Assembly: GCF_900104845.1 (NCBI RefSeq)
Contig: NZ_FNSR01000003.1
Span: forward strand, 496,001-560,000
Reading direction: 5' to 3'
DNA from: Paraburkholderia caballeronis
GTDB taxonomy: Bacteria; Pseudomonadota; Gammaproteobacteria; Burkholderiales; Burkholderiaceae
Length of the DNA: 64,000 nucleotides
Shown: piece after piece, positions 18,870 to 29,402 of the stretch
Numbering within the stretch: the stretch's first letter is position 1
Layout of the letters: each line of letters begins with the position of its first letter
Notes under the pieces: generated by a model
The model's database searches: none
Told to the model about the DNA's origin: nothing
The model's input: the letters and a program-made list of their open reading frames with translations, nothing else
Program-made: the position numbers and the translations under genes

Positions 18870-20006
18870 ATGAAAAAGACAGCTATTGCAGTCGCGCTCG
18901 CGGCAGCGGCAACCGCAGCGCATGCGCAAAGCAGCGTCACGCTGTACGGTCGTATCGACAACGGTATCCAGTACGAAACCGGTTCGCGCACAGGCAACCA
19001 GCTCGCCGCGGAAAGCGGCAACTGGGGCTGCTCCTGGTTCGGCCTTGAAGGCTTCGAGGATCTGGGCGGCGGCACCCGCGCGTTGTTCAAGCTCGAAGGG
19101 CAGTTGAACACGATGACCGGTTCGCTGGCGGGCGGTCCCGGTGCGCTGTTCAACCGTCACGCGGTGGTCGGCATGGAGAACGACCGGTTCGGTACGTTCA
19201 AGATGGGCAACATCGGCGCGGGCGAAATCCAGCAGGATAGCTGGGGCGCGGACCCGCAGTTGATGCAGCGTTACGCGATCTCGTCGCTGGTGCGCGGCCG
19301 CAACTGGCCGACGGCGGTCAACGGCGGTTTCGAATATCAGACGCCGAGCTGGAACGGCCTCCAGTTCAAAGGTCAGTACGAACTGACCAACAACGCGAAA
19401 TGGAACGAGTCGACCACGTCGCAAGGCCGGTCGAACGGCCTTGAGGCGACGTACACGTTCGGCAGCGGCGATTTTCGCGTGATCTACGACGAAATCCGCA
19501 GCCCGGACGGCAAGTTCGACAATGTCTATGCGAACTCGCGGTCGATCCTGGTCGGCGGCACGTACGTCGTCGGCCCGGTGAAGTTCTACCTCGGTTATCA
19601 GCACCTGAGCGCGCCGGATGCGACGAACGCAAGCGTCGGCGTGACCGACGCGTCGCAGCCCGCCGGCGTCTCCGCGCCGACCGCGGTCAACCACGAATGG
19701 GTCGGCGCCGCATGGCAGGTCAGCGCGGCCACCGCGTTGACGGCCGCGGTGTTCCACGCGAACGCGAACAACGGCAACGGCAACGCGACGATGTTCACGC
19801 TCGGCGGCACGTACAACCTGTCGAAGCGGACCTTCCTGTACACGGAAGCTGGTTACGTCCGCAACAGTTCGACGTCGAACATCCCGTTGAGCGGCGGCAG
19901 CTACGGCAACAATTTCGACTCGGCGACGAGCACGGTGTTGAACGGCAACCCGAACTACGGACGCAGCCAGGCCGGCATCTTCGCCGGCATCATGACGCTG
20001 TTCTGA
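18870..20006 (+). CDS. outer-membrane general porin (Burkholderia OmpC-like)
   Basis: 378 residues. Signal peptide MKKTAIAVALAAAATAAHA is followed by mature QSSVTLYGRIDNG, the hallmark of betaproteobacterial trimeric porins. Other family marks are GFEDLGGGTRALFKLEGQL, the GSRNEDLG-type loop and amphipathic strands ending in the aromatic C-terminus (AGIFAGIMTLF) needed for outer-membrane insertion. It is monocistronic: a long leader precedes it and a strong terminator follows. The natural solute is unknown. It is one of three porins in the window. Confidence 0.93.
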   Translation: MKKTAIAVALAAAATAAHAQSSVTLYGRIDNGIQYETGSRTGNQLAAESGNWGCSWFGLEGFEDLGGGTRALFKLEGQLNTMTGSLAGGPGALFNRHAVVGMENDRFGTFKMGNIGAGEIQQDSWGADPQLMQRYAISSLVRGRNWPTAVNGGFEYQTPSWNGLQFKGQYELTNNAKWNESTTSQGRSNGLEATYTFGSGDFRVIYDEIRSPDGKFDNVYANSRSILVGGTYVVGPVKFYLGYQHLSAPDATNASVGVTDASQPAGVSAPTAVNHEWVGAAWQVSAATALTAAVFHANANNGNGNATMFTLGGTYNLSKRTFLYTEAGYVRNSSTSNIPLSGGSYGNNFDSATSTVLNGNPNYGRSQAGIFAGIMTLF

Positions 20007-20346
20007 GCCGGCGACGCCGAAGAAACCTTCGAATCGGCGCCCATCGAGGCGCCGCCTCGCCAAAAGCCGGTGCGAGCTGCGCGCACCGGCTTTTTCACTT
20101 TTTCACGTTAGCGACCGGGTTAACGACCCGCTTGTACCGGTTCCAGGCCGCCGCGACGGCGTGCAACCGTCTCCGCCGCCTCTCCACCCTCGACCGCCTG
20201 CCGTCCCACGATTCGGGAATACCCGCTTTCGCGCACCCTTGAACGACCGCGTTTCGGCGTGCTATCGTGCGGACGTTATCGGTAACGCTAAACCGGACAT
20301 GCGGCAGTCCGGCTGGCGCAAATTCATGCCGCAGGGGGAGATCGCA
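20007..20346. other. intergenic region, porin to toxin-antitoxin pair
   Basis: The region holds the porin terminator near its left end and then about 250 bp before the antitoxin ATG. GTTA-TCGG-TAAC at 20275-20286 is a palindrome with a 4-nt spacer, 61 bp before the antitoxin start. It is a candidate operator for the usual autorepression of such modules. No gene is supported in between. Confidence 0.4.
20062..20095 (+). terminator. rho-independent terminator after the porin
   Basis: GCCGGTGCG at 20066-20074 pairs perfectly with CGCACCGGC at 20082-20090 across a 7-nt loop. It is flanked by AAAA on the left and TTTTT on the right, giving extra A-U pairs. It lies 56 bp after the porin stop codon. 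Confidence 0.9.
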
Positions 20347-20580
20347 ATGGAAAAGCGGGTGTCGAAAGCAGTGTTCAAGTCGAAGGCGTGCGAGTTGTTC
20401 CGTCAGGTGGAGCGGCTCGGCGAGAGCGTCGTCGTCACGGATCGCGGGGAGCCGACGATCGAAATCCGGCCGTATCGCAGCCGGCGCAAGAACCCGCTCG
20501 ACGCGTTGCGCGCGTCGATTCTCCATTCCAACCTGAACGGCCAGGGCGAGCTGACCGTCGAACACGCCGACAAGCGATGA
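20347..20580 (+). CDS. Phd/YefM-type antitoxin
   Basis: 77 residues. The segment VSKAVFKSKACELFRQVERL followed by GESVVVTDRGEPTIEIRPY matches the Phd/YefM DNA-binding fold, with the 'ITxxGxPxxxL' core as VTDRGEPTIEI. The C-terminal tail (NGQGELTVEHADKR) would wrap the toxin. The start at 20347 has GGGGGAG six bases upstream; the frame is open further up, but without a comparable site. The gene overlaps the PIN-domain toxin gene by 4 bp (ATGA), the standard arrangement for coupled translation. Confidence 0.85.
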   Translation: MEKRVSKAVFKSKACELFRQVERLGESVVVTDRGEPTIEIRPYRSRRKNPLDALRASILHSNLNGQGELTVEHADKR

Positions 20581-20966
20581 TCGTGCTGGATACGCGCGCG
20601 CTCCTCTACTGGGTGGGCGGCGGCGACGAACTCAGCCAGGCGGCGCGCGCTGCGATCGATCGCGCGCTGGAGGGCGGCGGCGTCGCGATCTCGACGGCGA
20701 GCGCGCTCGAAGTCGCGCAATACGTCGAGAGCGGGCATCTCGCGCTGTCGATGGACACGCGCAGCTGGCTGTCGACGCTCGTGTCGATCGAAGGCGTGCG
20801 GATGGTGCCGGTGGATACGGCGATCGCGGTGCGGGCGGCGTCGATGTCGTCCGCGCTGTCGTCGTATCAGCGGATGGTCGCGGCGACCGCGCGCACGCTC
20901 GACAGCGCGCTCGTCACGCCCGACCCGAAGGTCGGTCAGCTCGCGCACGTCGAAACGATCTGGTGA
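20577..20966 (+). CDS. VapC-like PIN-domain toxin with an altered active site
   Basis: 129 residues. PIN-domain marks are MIVLDTRALLYWV (first catalytic Asp), STASALEVAQYV (catalytic Glu) and LVTPDPKV (late Asp). The usual motif before the alanine-rich helix, DPxDRxxVAtA, is here SSYQRMVAATA: both aspartates are gone. PIN toxins cleave RNA using three or four acidic residues and a metal, so this copy may be weak or inactive as a nuclease. It is paired with the upstream antitoxin by a 4-bp overlap. Confidence 0.82.
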   Translation: MIVLDTRALLYWVGGGDELSQAARAAIDRALEGGGVAISTASALEVAQYVESGHLALSMDTRSWLSTLVSIEGVRMVPVDTAIAVRAASMSSALSSYQRMVAATARTLDSALVTPDPKVGQLAHVETIW

Positions 20967-20999
20967 GGGTGACGCGCGCCGCGCGGGGCGTCCCTACCG

Positions 21000-22085
21000 T
21001 CACTGCACCTTGCGGTGCGCGCGGCTATGCACGGTGTGGTGGCGGCGCGGCGCGCCCGCGTGCGCGCGACGCGGCGTGGCCGGCGCCGGGCCGGTCGAAG
21101 CGCGGATCACCAGTTCGGCCGGGAACGTGATCCGCTGCGACGCGGCTTCCGTCCCGGCGATCTGCGCGAGCAGCGTGTTGACCGCCGAACTCGCCATCTG
21201 CTGGAACGGCTGCCGGACCGTCGTCAGCGCCGGGTGAAACTGCTCGGCCATCGGAATGTCGTCGAAGCCGATCACCGAGATGTCGTCCGGCACGCGCAGC
21301 CCCGCCTCGCGAACCGCCGCGATCACGCCGAACGCGCTCTGGTCGTTCGCGGTGAAGATCGCGGTCGGCGGCTCCGCATGGTTCAGCAGCCCGAACGTCA
21401 CGTCGAACGCGGTCATCTGCGACAGGTCGCCGGTCGCGACGAGCGACGGGTCGTGCGCGAGTCCGGAGCGCGCGAGCGTGTCGTGATAACCGCGCTCGCG
21501 GTCGCGCACGCCTTCGATCGTGTCGCCGCCGCCGAGGAACGCGATGCGCTTGTGGCCCAGTTGCACCAGATGCTCGACGGCCATGCACGCGCCGCCGTAG
21601 TTGTCGACCGACACCGACGGAAAGCGGCTCAGCGTGCCGCGCTGGTCGATCACGACGACCGGGATGTTCGCGGCGGCGAGCGCGTCCAGATGCAGCGCCT
21701 CGCCCGGCAGGATCGCGAGCAGGCCGTCGGAGAACTGGCGGATCAGCCCGAGCACGTCCGGATGCGAGCGGCCGTCGTCGGACACCGTGTAGACGAGCAC
21801 TTCGGAGCCCGCCGCGCGCGCCGCGCGCCCCGCGCCGAGAATCAGTTCGCTGGAGAACTGCGTGTCGAGCGTCGGCGTGATGATGCCGACGATGCCGTTG
21901 CGGCCGCCGGACAGCTTCTGCGCGGTGCGGTTCACGACATACCCGATGTCGGACGCGATCCGCAGCACTTCGTCGCGCGTTTCGCGCGACACGCCGGGGC
22001 GGCCGTTCAATGCGCGCGACGCGGTCATCTGGGACACGCCGGCGAGCTTCGCGACGTGCGCCAGCGTGGGAGTTTGCTTTGCCAT
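21000..22085 (-). CDS. LacI-family transcriptional regulator
   Basis: 361 residues. The N-terminal HTH and hinge are clear ([30 protein letters not shown] and the following region to about 60). A periplasmic-binding-like effector domain follows ([64 protein letters not shown]). The last 30 residues form a basic His/Arg/Ala extension that most relatives lack. It is divergent from the sugar ABC-transporter operon, which it almost certainly represses until a sugar ligand binds. Palindromic sites with central CG lie between the two genes. Confidence 0.92.
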   Translation of the reverse strand: MAKQTPTLAHVAKLAGVSQMTASRALNGRPGVSRETRDEVLRIASDIGYVVNRTAQKLSGGRNGIVGIITPTLDTQFSSELILGAGRAARAAGSEVLVYTVSDDGRSHPDVLGLIRQFSDGLLAILPGEALHLDALAAANIPVVVIDQRGTLSRFPSVSVDNYGGACMAVEHLVQLGHKRIAFLGGGDTIEGVRDRERGYHDTLARSGLAHDPSLVATGDLSQMTAFDVTFGLLNHAEPPTAIFTANDQSAFGVIAAVREAGLRVPDDISVIGFDDIPMAEQFHPALTTVRQPFQQMASSAVNTLLAQIAGTEAASQRITFPAELVIRASTGPAPATPRRAHAGAPRRHHTVHSRAHRKVQ

Positions 22086-22389
22086 GCCTGACGGTCTGTT
22101 TCTGATGGTGTGAACGCGTCGGCGTGACTGCTCGCCGTTAGCGCTATCGTTATGGCTACGAACATTCTAACAGAACAAAAACGCAACCCGGGTTGGCGCT
22201 TTCCATAACGACGCTCTCCCGCCATGCGCCTCGCGTGCACGGCGTTTTGCGCCACGTGCAGGCTGGGCGAGCGAAATCGGCCGGCATAATCGGGTTAACC
22301 CCGGATAGTAGCGGGGACGTAACGTTATTAACATGCTTTAACGTTAACTCTAACGTTCGGCCGATAAATCCAACAACGGAGACATCAAG
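22086..22389. promoter_or_regulatory. divergent LacI / sugar-operon control region with operator-like palindromes
   Basis: 304 bp with a local drop in GC. Candidate LacI-family operators, all with the typical central CG, are GTTAGCGCTATC at 22137-22148 (near the regulator start), TAACGTTA at 22320-22327, and the perfect TTAACGTTAA at 22338-22347. A further half-like TAACGTT lies at 22351-22357. The right-hand group lies 33-70 bp before the binding-protein ATG, where a bound repressor would block the promoter; the left site would allow autoregulation. Ribosome site CGGAGACATCAAG precedes ATG 22390. Confidence 0.65.
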
Positions 22390-23673
22390 ATGGCGTATGC
22401 GGTATCGAAGACGGTGAGCGCGGCAGCGGTGCTGTCGTCGCTGGTGGTAGCGGTGGGGGCCGCGCAGGCGGACGAAGCGAAAACGCTGTCGGTATGGGAT
22501 CAGCAGACGAACGTCACGTCGAGCAAGCTGTTGCGCGACGCGTCCGACCGTTTCGAGCATCAGAATCCGGGTTACAAGGTCGAGAACTCGCACATTCTGA
22601 ACGACGCGTACAAGACCAAGCTGAAGGTCGCGTTCGGCGCGAACCAGCCGCCGTGCGTGTTCGAGTCGTGGGGCGGCGGTACGCTGCACGAGTACGTGAA
22701 GGCCGGCCAGATCGTGGACCTCACGCCGTACCTGCAGAAAGACCCCGCATATCGCGGGCGCTTCCTGCCCGCGTCGTGGAAGGCGGTCACGTTCGACGGC
22801 AAGACCTACGGCGTCGCCGCCGAGAATGCGTCGGCCGCGGTGATCTTCTACAACAAGGACATCTTCCAGCAGTACGGCCTCACGCCGCCAGCGACGTGGG
22901 ACGAACTGATGCACGTCGTGCAGGTGCTGACGTCGCACAACATCGCGCCGTTCGCGCTGTCGAACAAGAACAAGTGGACCGGCTCGATGTACTACATGTA
23001 CCTCGTCGATCGCATCGGCGGTCCGGACGTCGTGCGCGACGCGGTCGAGCGCAGGCCGGGTCCGGGTTTTGCCGGCCCGGCGTTCGTCGAGGCCGGCAAG
23101 TACGTCCAGCAACTGGTGAAGGCGGGTGCGTTCGCGCAGGGTTACAACGGCCTCGACTATGACGTCGGCGCGTCGCGCCGCCTGCTGTATTCGGGCCGCG
23201 CCGCGATGGAACTGATGGGCGGCTGGGAAGCGTCGACGATCCAGAACGAGAATCCGGCGTTCTCGAAGAAGCTCGACTTCTTCCCGTTCCCGAGCGTGCC
23301 GGGCGGCAAGGGCGACCCCCGCGACGTGATCGGCACGGTCGGCGACGGTTTCCTGAGCATCTCGACCGAATGCAAGTCGCCGGATGCGGCGTTCAAGCTG
23401 ATCCAGTCGCTGACCGACGACGATTCGATGCGCGCGCGCGTCGTCGACCGCAAGATTCCGCCGGTCAAGAACGCCGTCGTCGACGATCCGTTCCTGAAGC
23501 GTCTGCAGGACCTGATCGTGAAGGCGCCGAGCGTGCAGCTCTGGTACGACCAGGCGCTGCCGCCGCGGCTCGGCGAACTGCACAAGGATACGACGCAGGC
23601 GCTGTTCGGCCTGTCGCTGACCCCCGAGGCCGCCGCGCAGCAGATGGAAGCCGCTGCGAAAGCGGGAAGCTAA
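22390..23673 (+). CDS. sugar ABC transporter substrate-binding protein
   Basis: 427 residues of the family 1 (MalE-like) solute-binding proteins. A cleavable signal peptide (about 1-27, ending GAAQA) is followed by [19 protein letters not shown]. Other family marks are [43 protein letters not shown] and the late [11 protein letters not shown]. It captures the sugar in the periplasm for the two permeases encoded downstream. First gene of the LacI-controlled operon. Context (GH3 enzyme, xylose-type dehydrogenase and lactonase) suggests a pentose or pentoside ligand, but specificity cannot be read from sequence. Confidence 0.92.
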   Translation: MAYAVSKTVSAAAVLSSLVVAVGAAQADEAKTLSVWDQQTNVTSSKLLRDASDRFEHQNPGYKVENSHILNDAYKTKLKVAFGANQPPCVFESWGGGTLHEYVKAGQIVDLTPYLQKDPAYRGRFLPASWKAVTFDGKTYGVAAENASAAVIFYNKDIFQQYGLTPPATWDELMHVVQVLTSHNIAPFALSNKNKWTGSMYYMYLVDRIGGPDVVRDAVERRPGPGFAGPAFVEAGKYVQQLVKAGAFAQGYNGLDYDVGASRRLLYSGRAAMELMGGWEASTIQNENPAFSKKLDFFPFPSVPGGKGDPRDVIGTVGDGFLSISTECKSPDAAFKLIQSLTDDDSMRARVVDRKIPPVKNAVVDDPFLKRLQDLIVKAPSVQLWYDQALPPRLGELHKDTTQALFGLSLTPEAAAQQMEAAAKAGS

Positions 23674-23692
23674 CCGAGTCGATGGAGGAAGT

Positions 23693-23720
23693 CCGGGCTG
23701 CGCCGCACGGCGCAGCCCGG
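23693..23720 (+). promoter_or_regulatory. strong intra-operon hairpin between binding-protein and permease genes
   Basis: CCGGGCTGCGCC (23693-23704) and GGCGCAGCCCGG (23709-23720) form a perfect 12-bp stem with a 4-nt loop (GCAC). No T-run follows. Such structures after binding-protein genes usually stabilise the upstream message or partly reduce read-through, so the binding protein exceeds the permeases. The permease start lies 12 bp after the stem. Confidence 0.7.
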
Positions 23721-23731
23721 CATAAATTGTC

Positions 23732-24649
23732 GTGAACATTGCACTTTCCGCCGCTCCCGCACGCCGCGTACGAATCCCGTCGCAGTGGCTCGTTGCGACT
23801 GTCTTTCTTGCGCCCGCCGTGCTGCTGCTGGCGGTGTTCCTGCTTTATCCGCTGCTGTCGAGCCTGCGGCTGTCGCTGCTCGACTGGAACGGCCTCGGCA
23901 CCGACGCGCGTTTCGTCGGCCTCGCGAACTGGGTGACGCTCGCGCACGACAGGGTGTTCTGGCAGGCGTTCGGGAACAACGTGATTCTCGCGGTCACGTC
24001 GATCGTCGTCGAACTGCCGATCGCGCTCGCGCTGGCCGTGATGCTGGAGAAGGCGGGCCGCGGCTCGCGGCTGCTGAAGATCCTGTATTTCCTGCCGCTG
24101 CTGATGTCGAGCGTCGCGATCGGCGTGCTGTTCAAGAACGTGTACGACCCGAACTTCGGCCCGCTGAACGCGGCGCTGCGCGCGATCGGTCTCGACGCGC
24201 TCGCGCTCGACTGGCTCGGCGACACGCGGCTGTCGCTCGGCGCGACGATCGCGGTGATCTGCTGGCAGAACGCGCCGTTCTACATGGTGCTGTTTCTCGC
24301 CGGGCTGTCGTCGATGCCGCAGGAACTGACCGAGGCCGCGCGTCTCGACGGCGCGTCCGAATGGACGATCTTCTGGCGCATCAAGCTGCCGCATCTGCAA
24401 GGCACGATCCGCACCGCGGTGCTGCTGTCGGTGCTCGGCTCGCTGCGCTACTTCGACCTGATCTACGTGATGACCGGCGGCGGCCCCGAAGGCTCGTCCG
24501 AATTGATGGCCACCTACATGTACCGCACCGTGTTCAGTTCGTTCCAGCTCGGTTACGGCAGCACGATCGGCTCGGCGATGTTCATCATCGTCTGCGCGGT
24601 CGCGGCGGTCGCGCTGCGGCTCACGCGCCGTTATTCGGCGGAGGTCTGA
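23732..24649 (+). CDS. sugar ABC transporter permease (MalF/UgpA type)
   Basis: 305 residues with six predicted membrane helices, beginning with [26 protein letters not shown]. The EAA loop that docks the ATPase reads [22 protein letters not shown] (about 205-226), in standard form. The start is a GTG at 23732; no better ATG lies nearby, and the intra-operon hairpin is immediately upstream. It is followed by the second permease gene after 3 bp. Confidence 0.9.
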   Translation: MNIALSAAPARRVRIPSQWLVATVFLAPAVLLLAVFLLYPLLSSLRLSLLDWNGLGTDARFVGLANWVTLAHDRVFWQAFGNNVILAVTSIVVELPIALALAVMLEKAGRGSRLLKILYFLPLLMSSVAIGVLFKNVYDPNFGPLNAALRAIGLDALALDWLGDTRLSLGATIAVICWQNAPFYMVLFLAGLSSMPQELTEAARLDGASEWTIFWRIKLPHLQGTIRTAVLLSVLGSLRYFDLIYVMTGGGPEGSSELMATYMYRTVFSSFQLGYGSTIGSAMFIIVCAVAAVALRLTRRYSAEV

Positions 24650-24652
24650 ACG

Positions 24653-25492
24653 ATGGCTAACCTGAAATCCCGTTTCGCGAAGGTGCGCATCGGCGTGCCG
24701 CTGCTCGCGCTGATCTGGCTCGCGATTACGACGGCGCCGTTCATCTTCGTGGTCGCGACGAGCCTGAAGACGCAGGACGAGACGTTCTCGTCGCCGGTCT
24801 GGGCGCTGCCGTCGCGACTGTACTTCGGCAACTATGCGGCCGTGCTGGGCGGACCGTATCTGACCTACTTCCGCAACAGCGCGTTCGTGGTCGGCGTGTC
24901 GGTGCTGCTGATCGTGATTATCAGCGCGATGGCCGCGTATGCGTTCGCGCGGCTGCGGTTCCGGCTGAACAAGACGCTGTTCGCGCTGATCGTCGCGGGC
25001 ATGATCGTGCCGCTGCACGCGACGCTGGTGCCGATCTATCTGCTGACGCGCAACCTCGGCCTGTACGACACGCCGCTCGCGCTGCCCGGCCCGTACGTCG
25101 CGCTGAGCCTGCCGGTGTCGATCTTCATCCTGACCGAGTTCATGAAGCAGATTCCGCGCGAACTGGAGGAGGCCGCACAGCTCGACGGCTGCGGCCCGTT
25201 CCGGATCTTCTGGCGGATCTTTTTCCCGCTGTCGGGTCCGGGTCTCGCGACGGTCGCGATCTACAACGGCATCGGCCTGTGGAACGAGTTCATCTTCGCG
25301 TACATGCTGACCTCGACGCCCGAGCATCGCACGCTGCCGCTCGCGGTGTGGGACTTCCAGGGGCAGTACTCGTCGAACGTGCCGGCGATGCTCGCGGTCG
25401 TCACGCTGACGTCGCTGCCGCTGATCGTCGCGTATGCGTTCGGCCAGGAGCGCGTGATCAAGGGGATGATGGCCGGCTCGCTGAAGGGCTGA
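24653..25492 (+). CDS. sugar ABC transporter permease (MalG/UgpE type)
   Basis: 279 residues. The first membrane helix is followed by the conserved [13 protein letters not shown] periplasmic segment of MalG-type permeases. The EAA loop is [21 protein letters not shown], and the C-terminus [17 protein letters not shown] matches the family end. It pairs with the preceding permease to form the membrane channel. The gene order binding protein-permease-permease-ATPase is the classical carbohydrate-uptake type 1 arrangement. Confidence 0.93.
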   Translation: MANLKSRFAKVRIGVPLLALIWLAITTAPFIFVVATSLKTQDETFSSPVWALPSRLYFGNYAAVLGGPYLTYFRNSAFVVGVSVLLIVIISAMAAYAFARLRFRLNKTLFALIVAGMIVPLHATLVPIYLLTRNLGLYDTPLALPGPYVALSLPVSIFILTEFMKQIPRELEEAAQLDGCGPFRIFWRIFFPLSGPGLATVAIYNGIGLWNEFIFAYMLTSTPEHRTLPLAVWDFQGQYSSNVPAMLAVVTLTSLPLIVAYAFGQERVIKGMMAGSLKG

Positions 25493-25567
25493 GGCAGGCC
25501 AGCGTACGTCACTCCGCATCGGCGGGCCGCACCGGCGGTTCGCGCACTGAATCCAGCAAACAACGAT

Positions 25568-26692
<1,125 letters not shown>

Positions 26693-26860
26693 CGCCGGCC
26701 GTCTGAGCGCCTTCGCGCGCCGCCGGCCGTAGTTGTGCCGGCGGCAGCGCGCAAAGCAATCGAATTTCTCGCATAACGGGAAGTAGTACTAATGTGATGA
26801 GCGCGGGTCCGACCGGGACGCGCGCTTTTGGATCCGAAGAAAAAATTCAGGAGTGTGTTG

Positions 26861-29263
26861 ATGTCGCTTGATCATCGAAGCGAGGTTCCGCTTTATCGCA
26901 ATCCGGACGCGCCGGTCGAAGCGCGCGTGGCCGACCTGTTTGGGCGGATGACGCTCGACGAGAAGATCGCGCAGCTTCACGCAGTGTGGCTGAAGCTGTC
27001 CGCCGATGGCCGTCACCAGTCGCGCACCGAGGACTTCGCGCAGCGCGACACCGGCGTGCCGCTCGACACGCTGCTGCGCCACGGGCTCGGCCAGGTGACG
27101 CGCCCGCTCGGCACGCACACGGTCGATCCGGAAGAAGGCGTGAAGGCGCTGAACGCGCTGCAAAAGCAGATCGTCGAGAACACGCGGCTCGGCATTCCGG
27201 TGATGGCGCACGAGGAATGTCTCGTCGGGCTGATGGTCAAGGACGCGACGCTGTTTCCGTCGCCGCTCAACTACGGGGCGACGTGGAATCCGTCGCTGGT
27301 CGGGCGCGTCGGCGACGTGATCGGCGAGCAGGCGCGCTCGATCGGCTGCCATCAGGGCCTGGCGCCGGTGCTCGACGTATCGCGCGATCCGCGCTGGGGC
27401 CGCACCGAGGAGACGTTCGGCGAGGACCCGTATCTGGTCGGCGTGCTCGCGTGCCATTACGTGAACGGCTTGCAGGGCGAACGGCGCGACCTGATCGCGA
27501 CGCTCAAGCATTTCGTCGCGCACTCCGCGAGCGAAGGCGCGCGCAACCATGCGCCGGTCCACGTCGGCCCGCGCGAGCTGAACGACACGTTCCTGCTGCC
27601 GTTCGAGATGGCCGTCAAGCTCGCGCACGCGGGTTCGGTGATGCCCGCGTATCACGACATCGACGGCGTGCCGTGCCACACGAACCGCGACCTGCTGCAA
27701 GGCGTGCTGCGCGACAAGTGGGGTTTCGACGGCCTGATCGTCGCGGACTACGCGGCGGTCAACCTGCTGTACACGCATCACGGCGTCGCGCGCGACGCGG
27801 CCGAGGCCGCCGCGCAGACGTTCAACGCGGGGCTCGACGTCGAACTGCCGGGCCACGAATGCGCGCTGCACCTGAAGGAGGCGCTGGAACGCGGCGAGAT
27901 CACCGAGGCGACGATCGACGCGGCCGTGAAGCGCGTGCTGCGCGCGAAGTTCACGATCGGCCTGTTCGAGCACCCGTATGTCGATCCGGACAAGGTGAAC
28001 CTGCAAAGCGCGGAAGCGACCGCAATCGCACGCGAAGTCGCGATCGAGTCGGCGGTGCTGCTGCGCAACGACGGCGTGCTGCCGCTCGCGCCGGACAGCG
28101 CGCAGAAGATCGCGGTGATCGGCCCGACCGCCGACGATCCGCTCGCGCTGCTCGCGGGCTACAGCTTCCCGGTGCATCTGATCAACAGCGGCGAGCAGTC
28201 GAATTCGCAGATCACCACGCCGCTGCACGCGCTGCGCGAGCGGTTCGGCAACGAGCGCGTCGCCTATGCGCGCGGCTGCTACATCATCGAGGAGCGCCGC
28301 GCGGGCGCGCCGGTGTTCCCGGGCGACGTGTCGATGGACGCCCGCAGCGCGGACGCGCGCGACGAGCTGATCAGCGAGGACACGACGCAGATCGCCGACG
28401 CCGTCGCGGCGGCGCGCGGCGCTGACGTCGCGCTGGTGTTCGTCGGCGACCTCGCGGGCCTGTTCCAGTCGGGTACGGTCGGCGAGGGTTCCGACACCGA
28501 CAGCCTCGCGCTGCCCGGCGTGCAGCAGGCGCTGCTCGACGCGGTGGTCGCGAGCGGCACGCCGACCGTCGTCGTGATGACCGGCGGCCGTCCGTACAAT
28601 CTCGGCGGTCTCGAAGAGCGCATTGCCGCGCAGGTGATGGCGTTCGCGCCCGGCGAGGCCGGCGGCGAGGCGCTCGCGGACCTGCTGACCGGCCGCGCGA
28701 ATTTCAGCGGCCGGCTGCCGCTGTCGGTGCCGAAGAGCGGCGGCGCGGTGCCGTACACGTACAACCATCGGCTGAAGAGCGCCGGCACGCCGATCGCCTA
28801 TCATTTCGGGTCGCGTTATCCGTTCGGCTTCGGCCTCGGTTATACGCGCTTCGAATACGGCGACCTCGACATCGTCGCGGCCGAAGCGCCGATCGAAAAC
28901 GGCACGTTCGAATTCAGCTTCACGGTGAAGAACGTCGGCGCGCGCAGCGGCGTGGAAGTCGTGCAGATTTACGTGCGCGACCGGCTCGCATCGACGTCGC
29001 GGCCGGTGCGCGAACTGAAGGCGTTCGCGCGCGTGCCGGTCGAGCCGGGCGCGTCGGCGCGCGTGCGCGTGCGGCTGCCGGTCGACATGCTGAATTTCAC
29101 CGACGGCCGCGGCGAGCGCATCGTCGAGCCCGGCGACTTCGACCTGATGATCGGCAGTTCGAGCCGCGACATTCATCTGGACAGCACGCTGACCGTCGCG
29201 GGCGACGCGACGCGCACGCTGGAGCGCGACTGGCGGATGGTCAGCGACGTGCAGGTCGTTTGA
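26861..29263 (+). CDS. glycoside hydrolase family 3 beta-glycosidase (beta-xylosidase/beta-glucosidase)
   Basis: 800 residues: GH3 N-terminal barrel, GH3 C-terminal domain and a Fn3-like domain (from about 690, FSFTVKNVGARSGVEVVQIY). Catalytic-site features are LDVSRDPRWGRTEETFGEDP, KHFVAHSASEGARN, and the nucleophile Asp in GFDGLIVADYAAV. It releases non-reducing beta-linked sugars. No signal peptide is present, so it acts on imported oligosaccharide in the cytoplasm. CAGGAGTG precedes ATG 26861; an upstream in-frame TTG lacks a ribosome site. Neighbouring pentose-oxidation genes favour beta-xylosidase, which is an inference. Confidence 0.9.
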   Translation: MSLDHRSEVPLYRNPDAPVEARVADLFGRMTLDEKIAQLHAVWLKLSADGRHQSRTEDFAQRDTGVPLDTLLRHGLGQVTRPLGTHTVDPEEGVKALNALQKQIVENTRLGIPVMAHEECLVGLMVKDATLFPSPLNYGATWNPSLVGRVGDVIGEQARSIGCHQGLAPVLDVSRDPRWGRTEETFGEDPYLVGVLACHYVNGLQGERRDLIATLKHFVAHSASEGARNHAPVHVGPRELNDTFLLPFEMAVKLAHAGSVMPAYHDIDGVPCHTNRDLLQGVLRDKWGFDGLIVADYAAVNLLYTHHGVARDAAEAAAQTFNAGLDVELPGHECALHLKEALERGEITEATIDAAVKRVLRAKFTIGLFEHPYVDPDKVNLQSAEATAIAREVAIESAVLLRNDGVLPLAPDSAQKIAVIGPTADDPLALLAGYSFPVHLINSGEQSNSQITTPLHALRERFGNERVAYARGCYIIEERRAGAPVFPGDVSMDARSADARDELISEDTTQIADAVAAARGADVALVFVGDLAGLFQSGTVGEGSDTDSLALPGVQQALLDAVVASGTPTVVVMTGGRPYNLGGLEERIAAQVMAFAPGEAGGEALADLLTGRANFSGRLPLSVPKSGGAVPYTYNHRLKSAGTPIAYHFGSRYPFGFGLGYTRFEYGDLDIVAAEAPIENGTFEFSFTVKNVGARSGVEVVQIYVRDRLASTSRPVRELKAFARVPVEPGASARVRVRLPVDMLNFTDGRGERIVEPGDFDLMIGSSSRDIHLDSTLTVAGDATRTLERDWRMVSDVQVV

Positions 29264-29402
29264 ACGGGTAGAAGCGCCGGCGGGCAGTGGAGAGGCTGCC
29301 CTGCGGAAGGATGCTGGAAGGACCCACACGCACCGGTTCGCCGCGGGCATCGACGCGCGGCGGGCCGGTGCAATGACGAAACGAAAAGAACTGGAACAAC
29401 AC

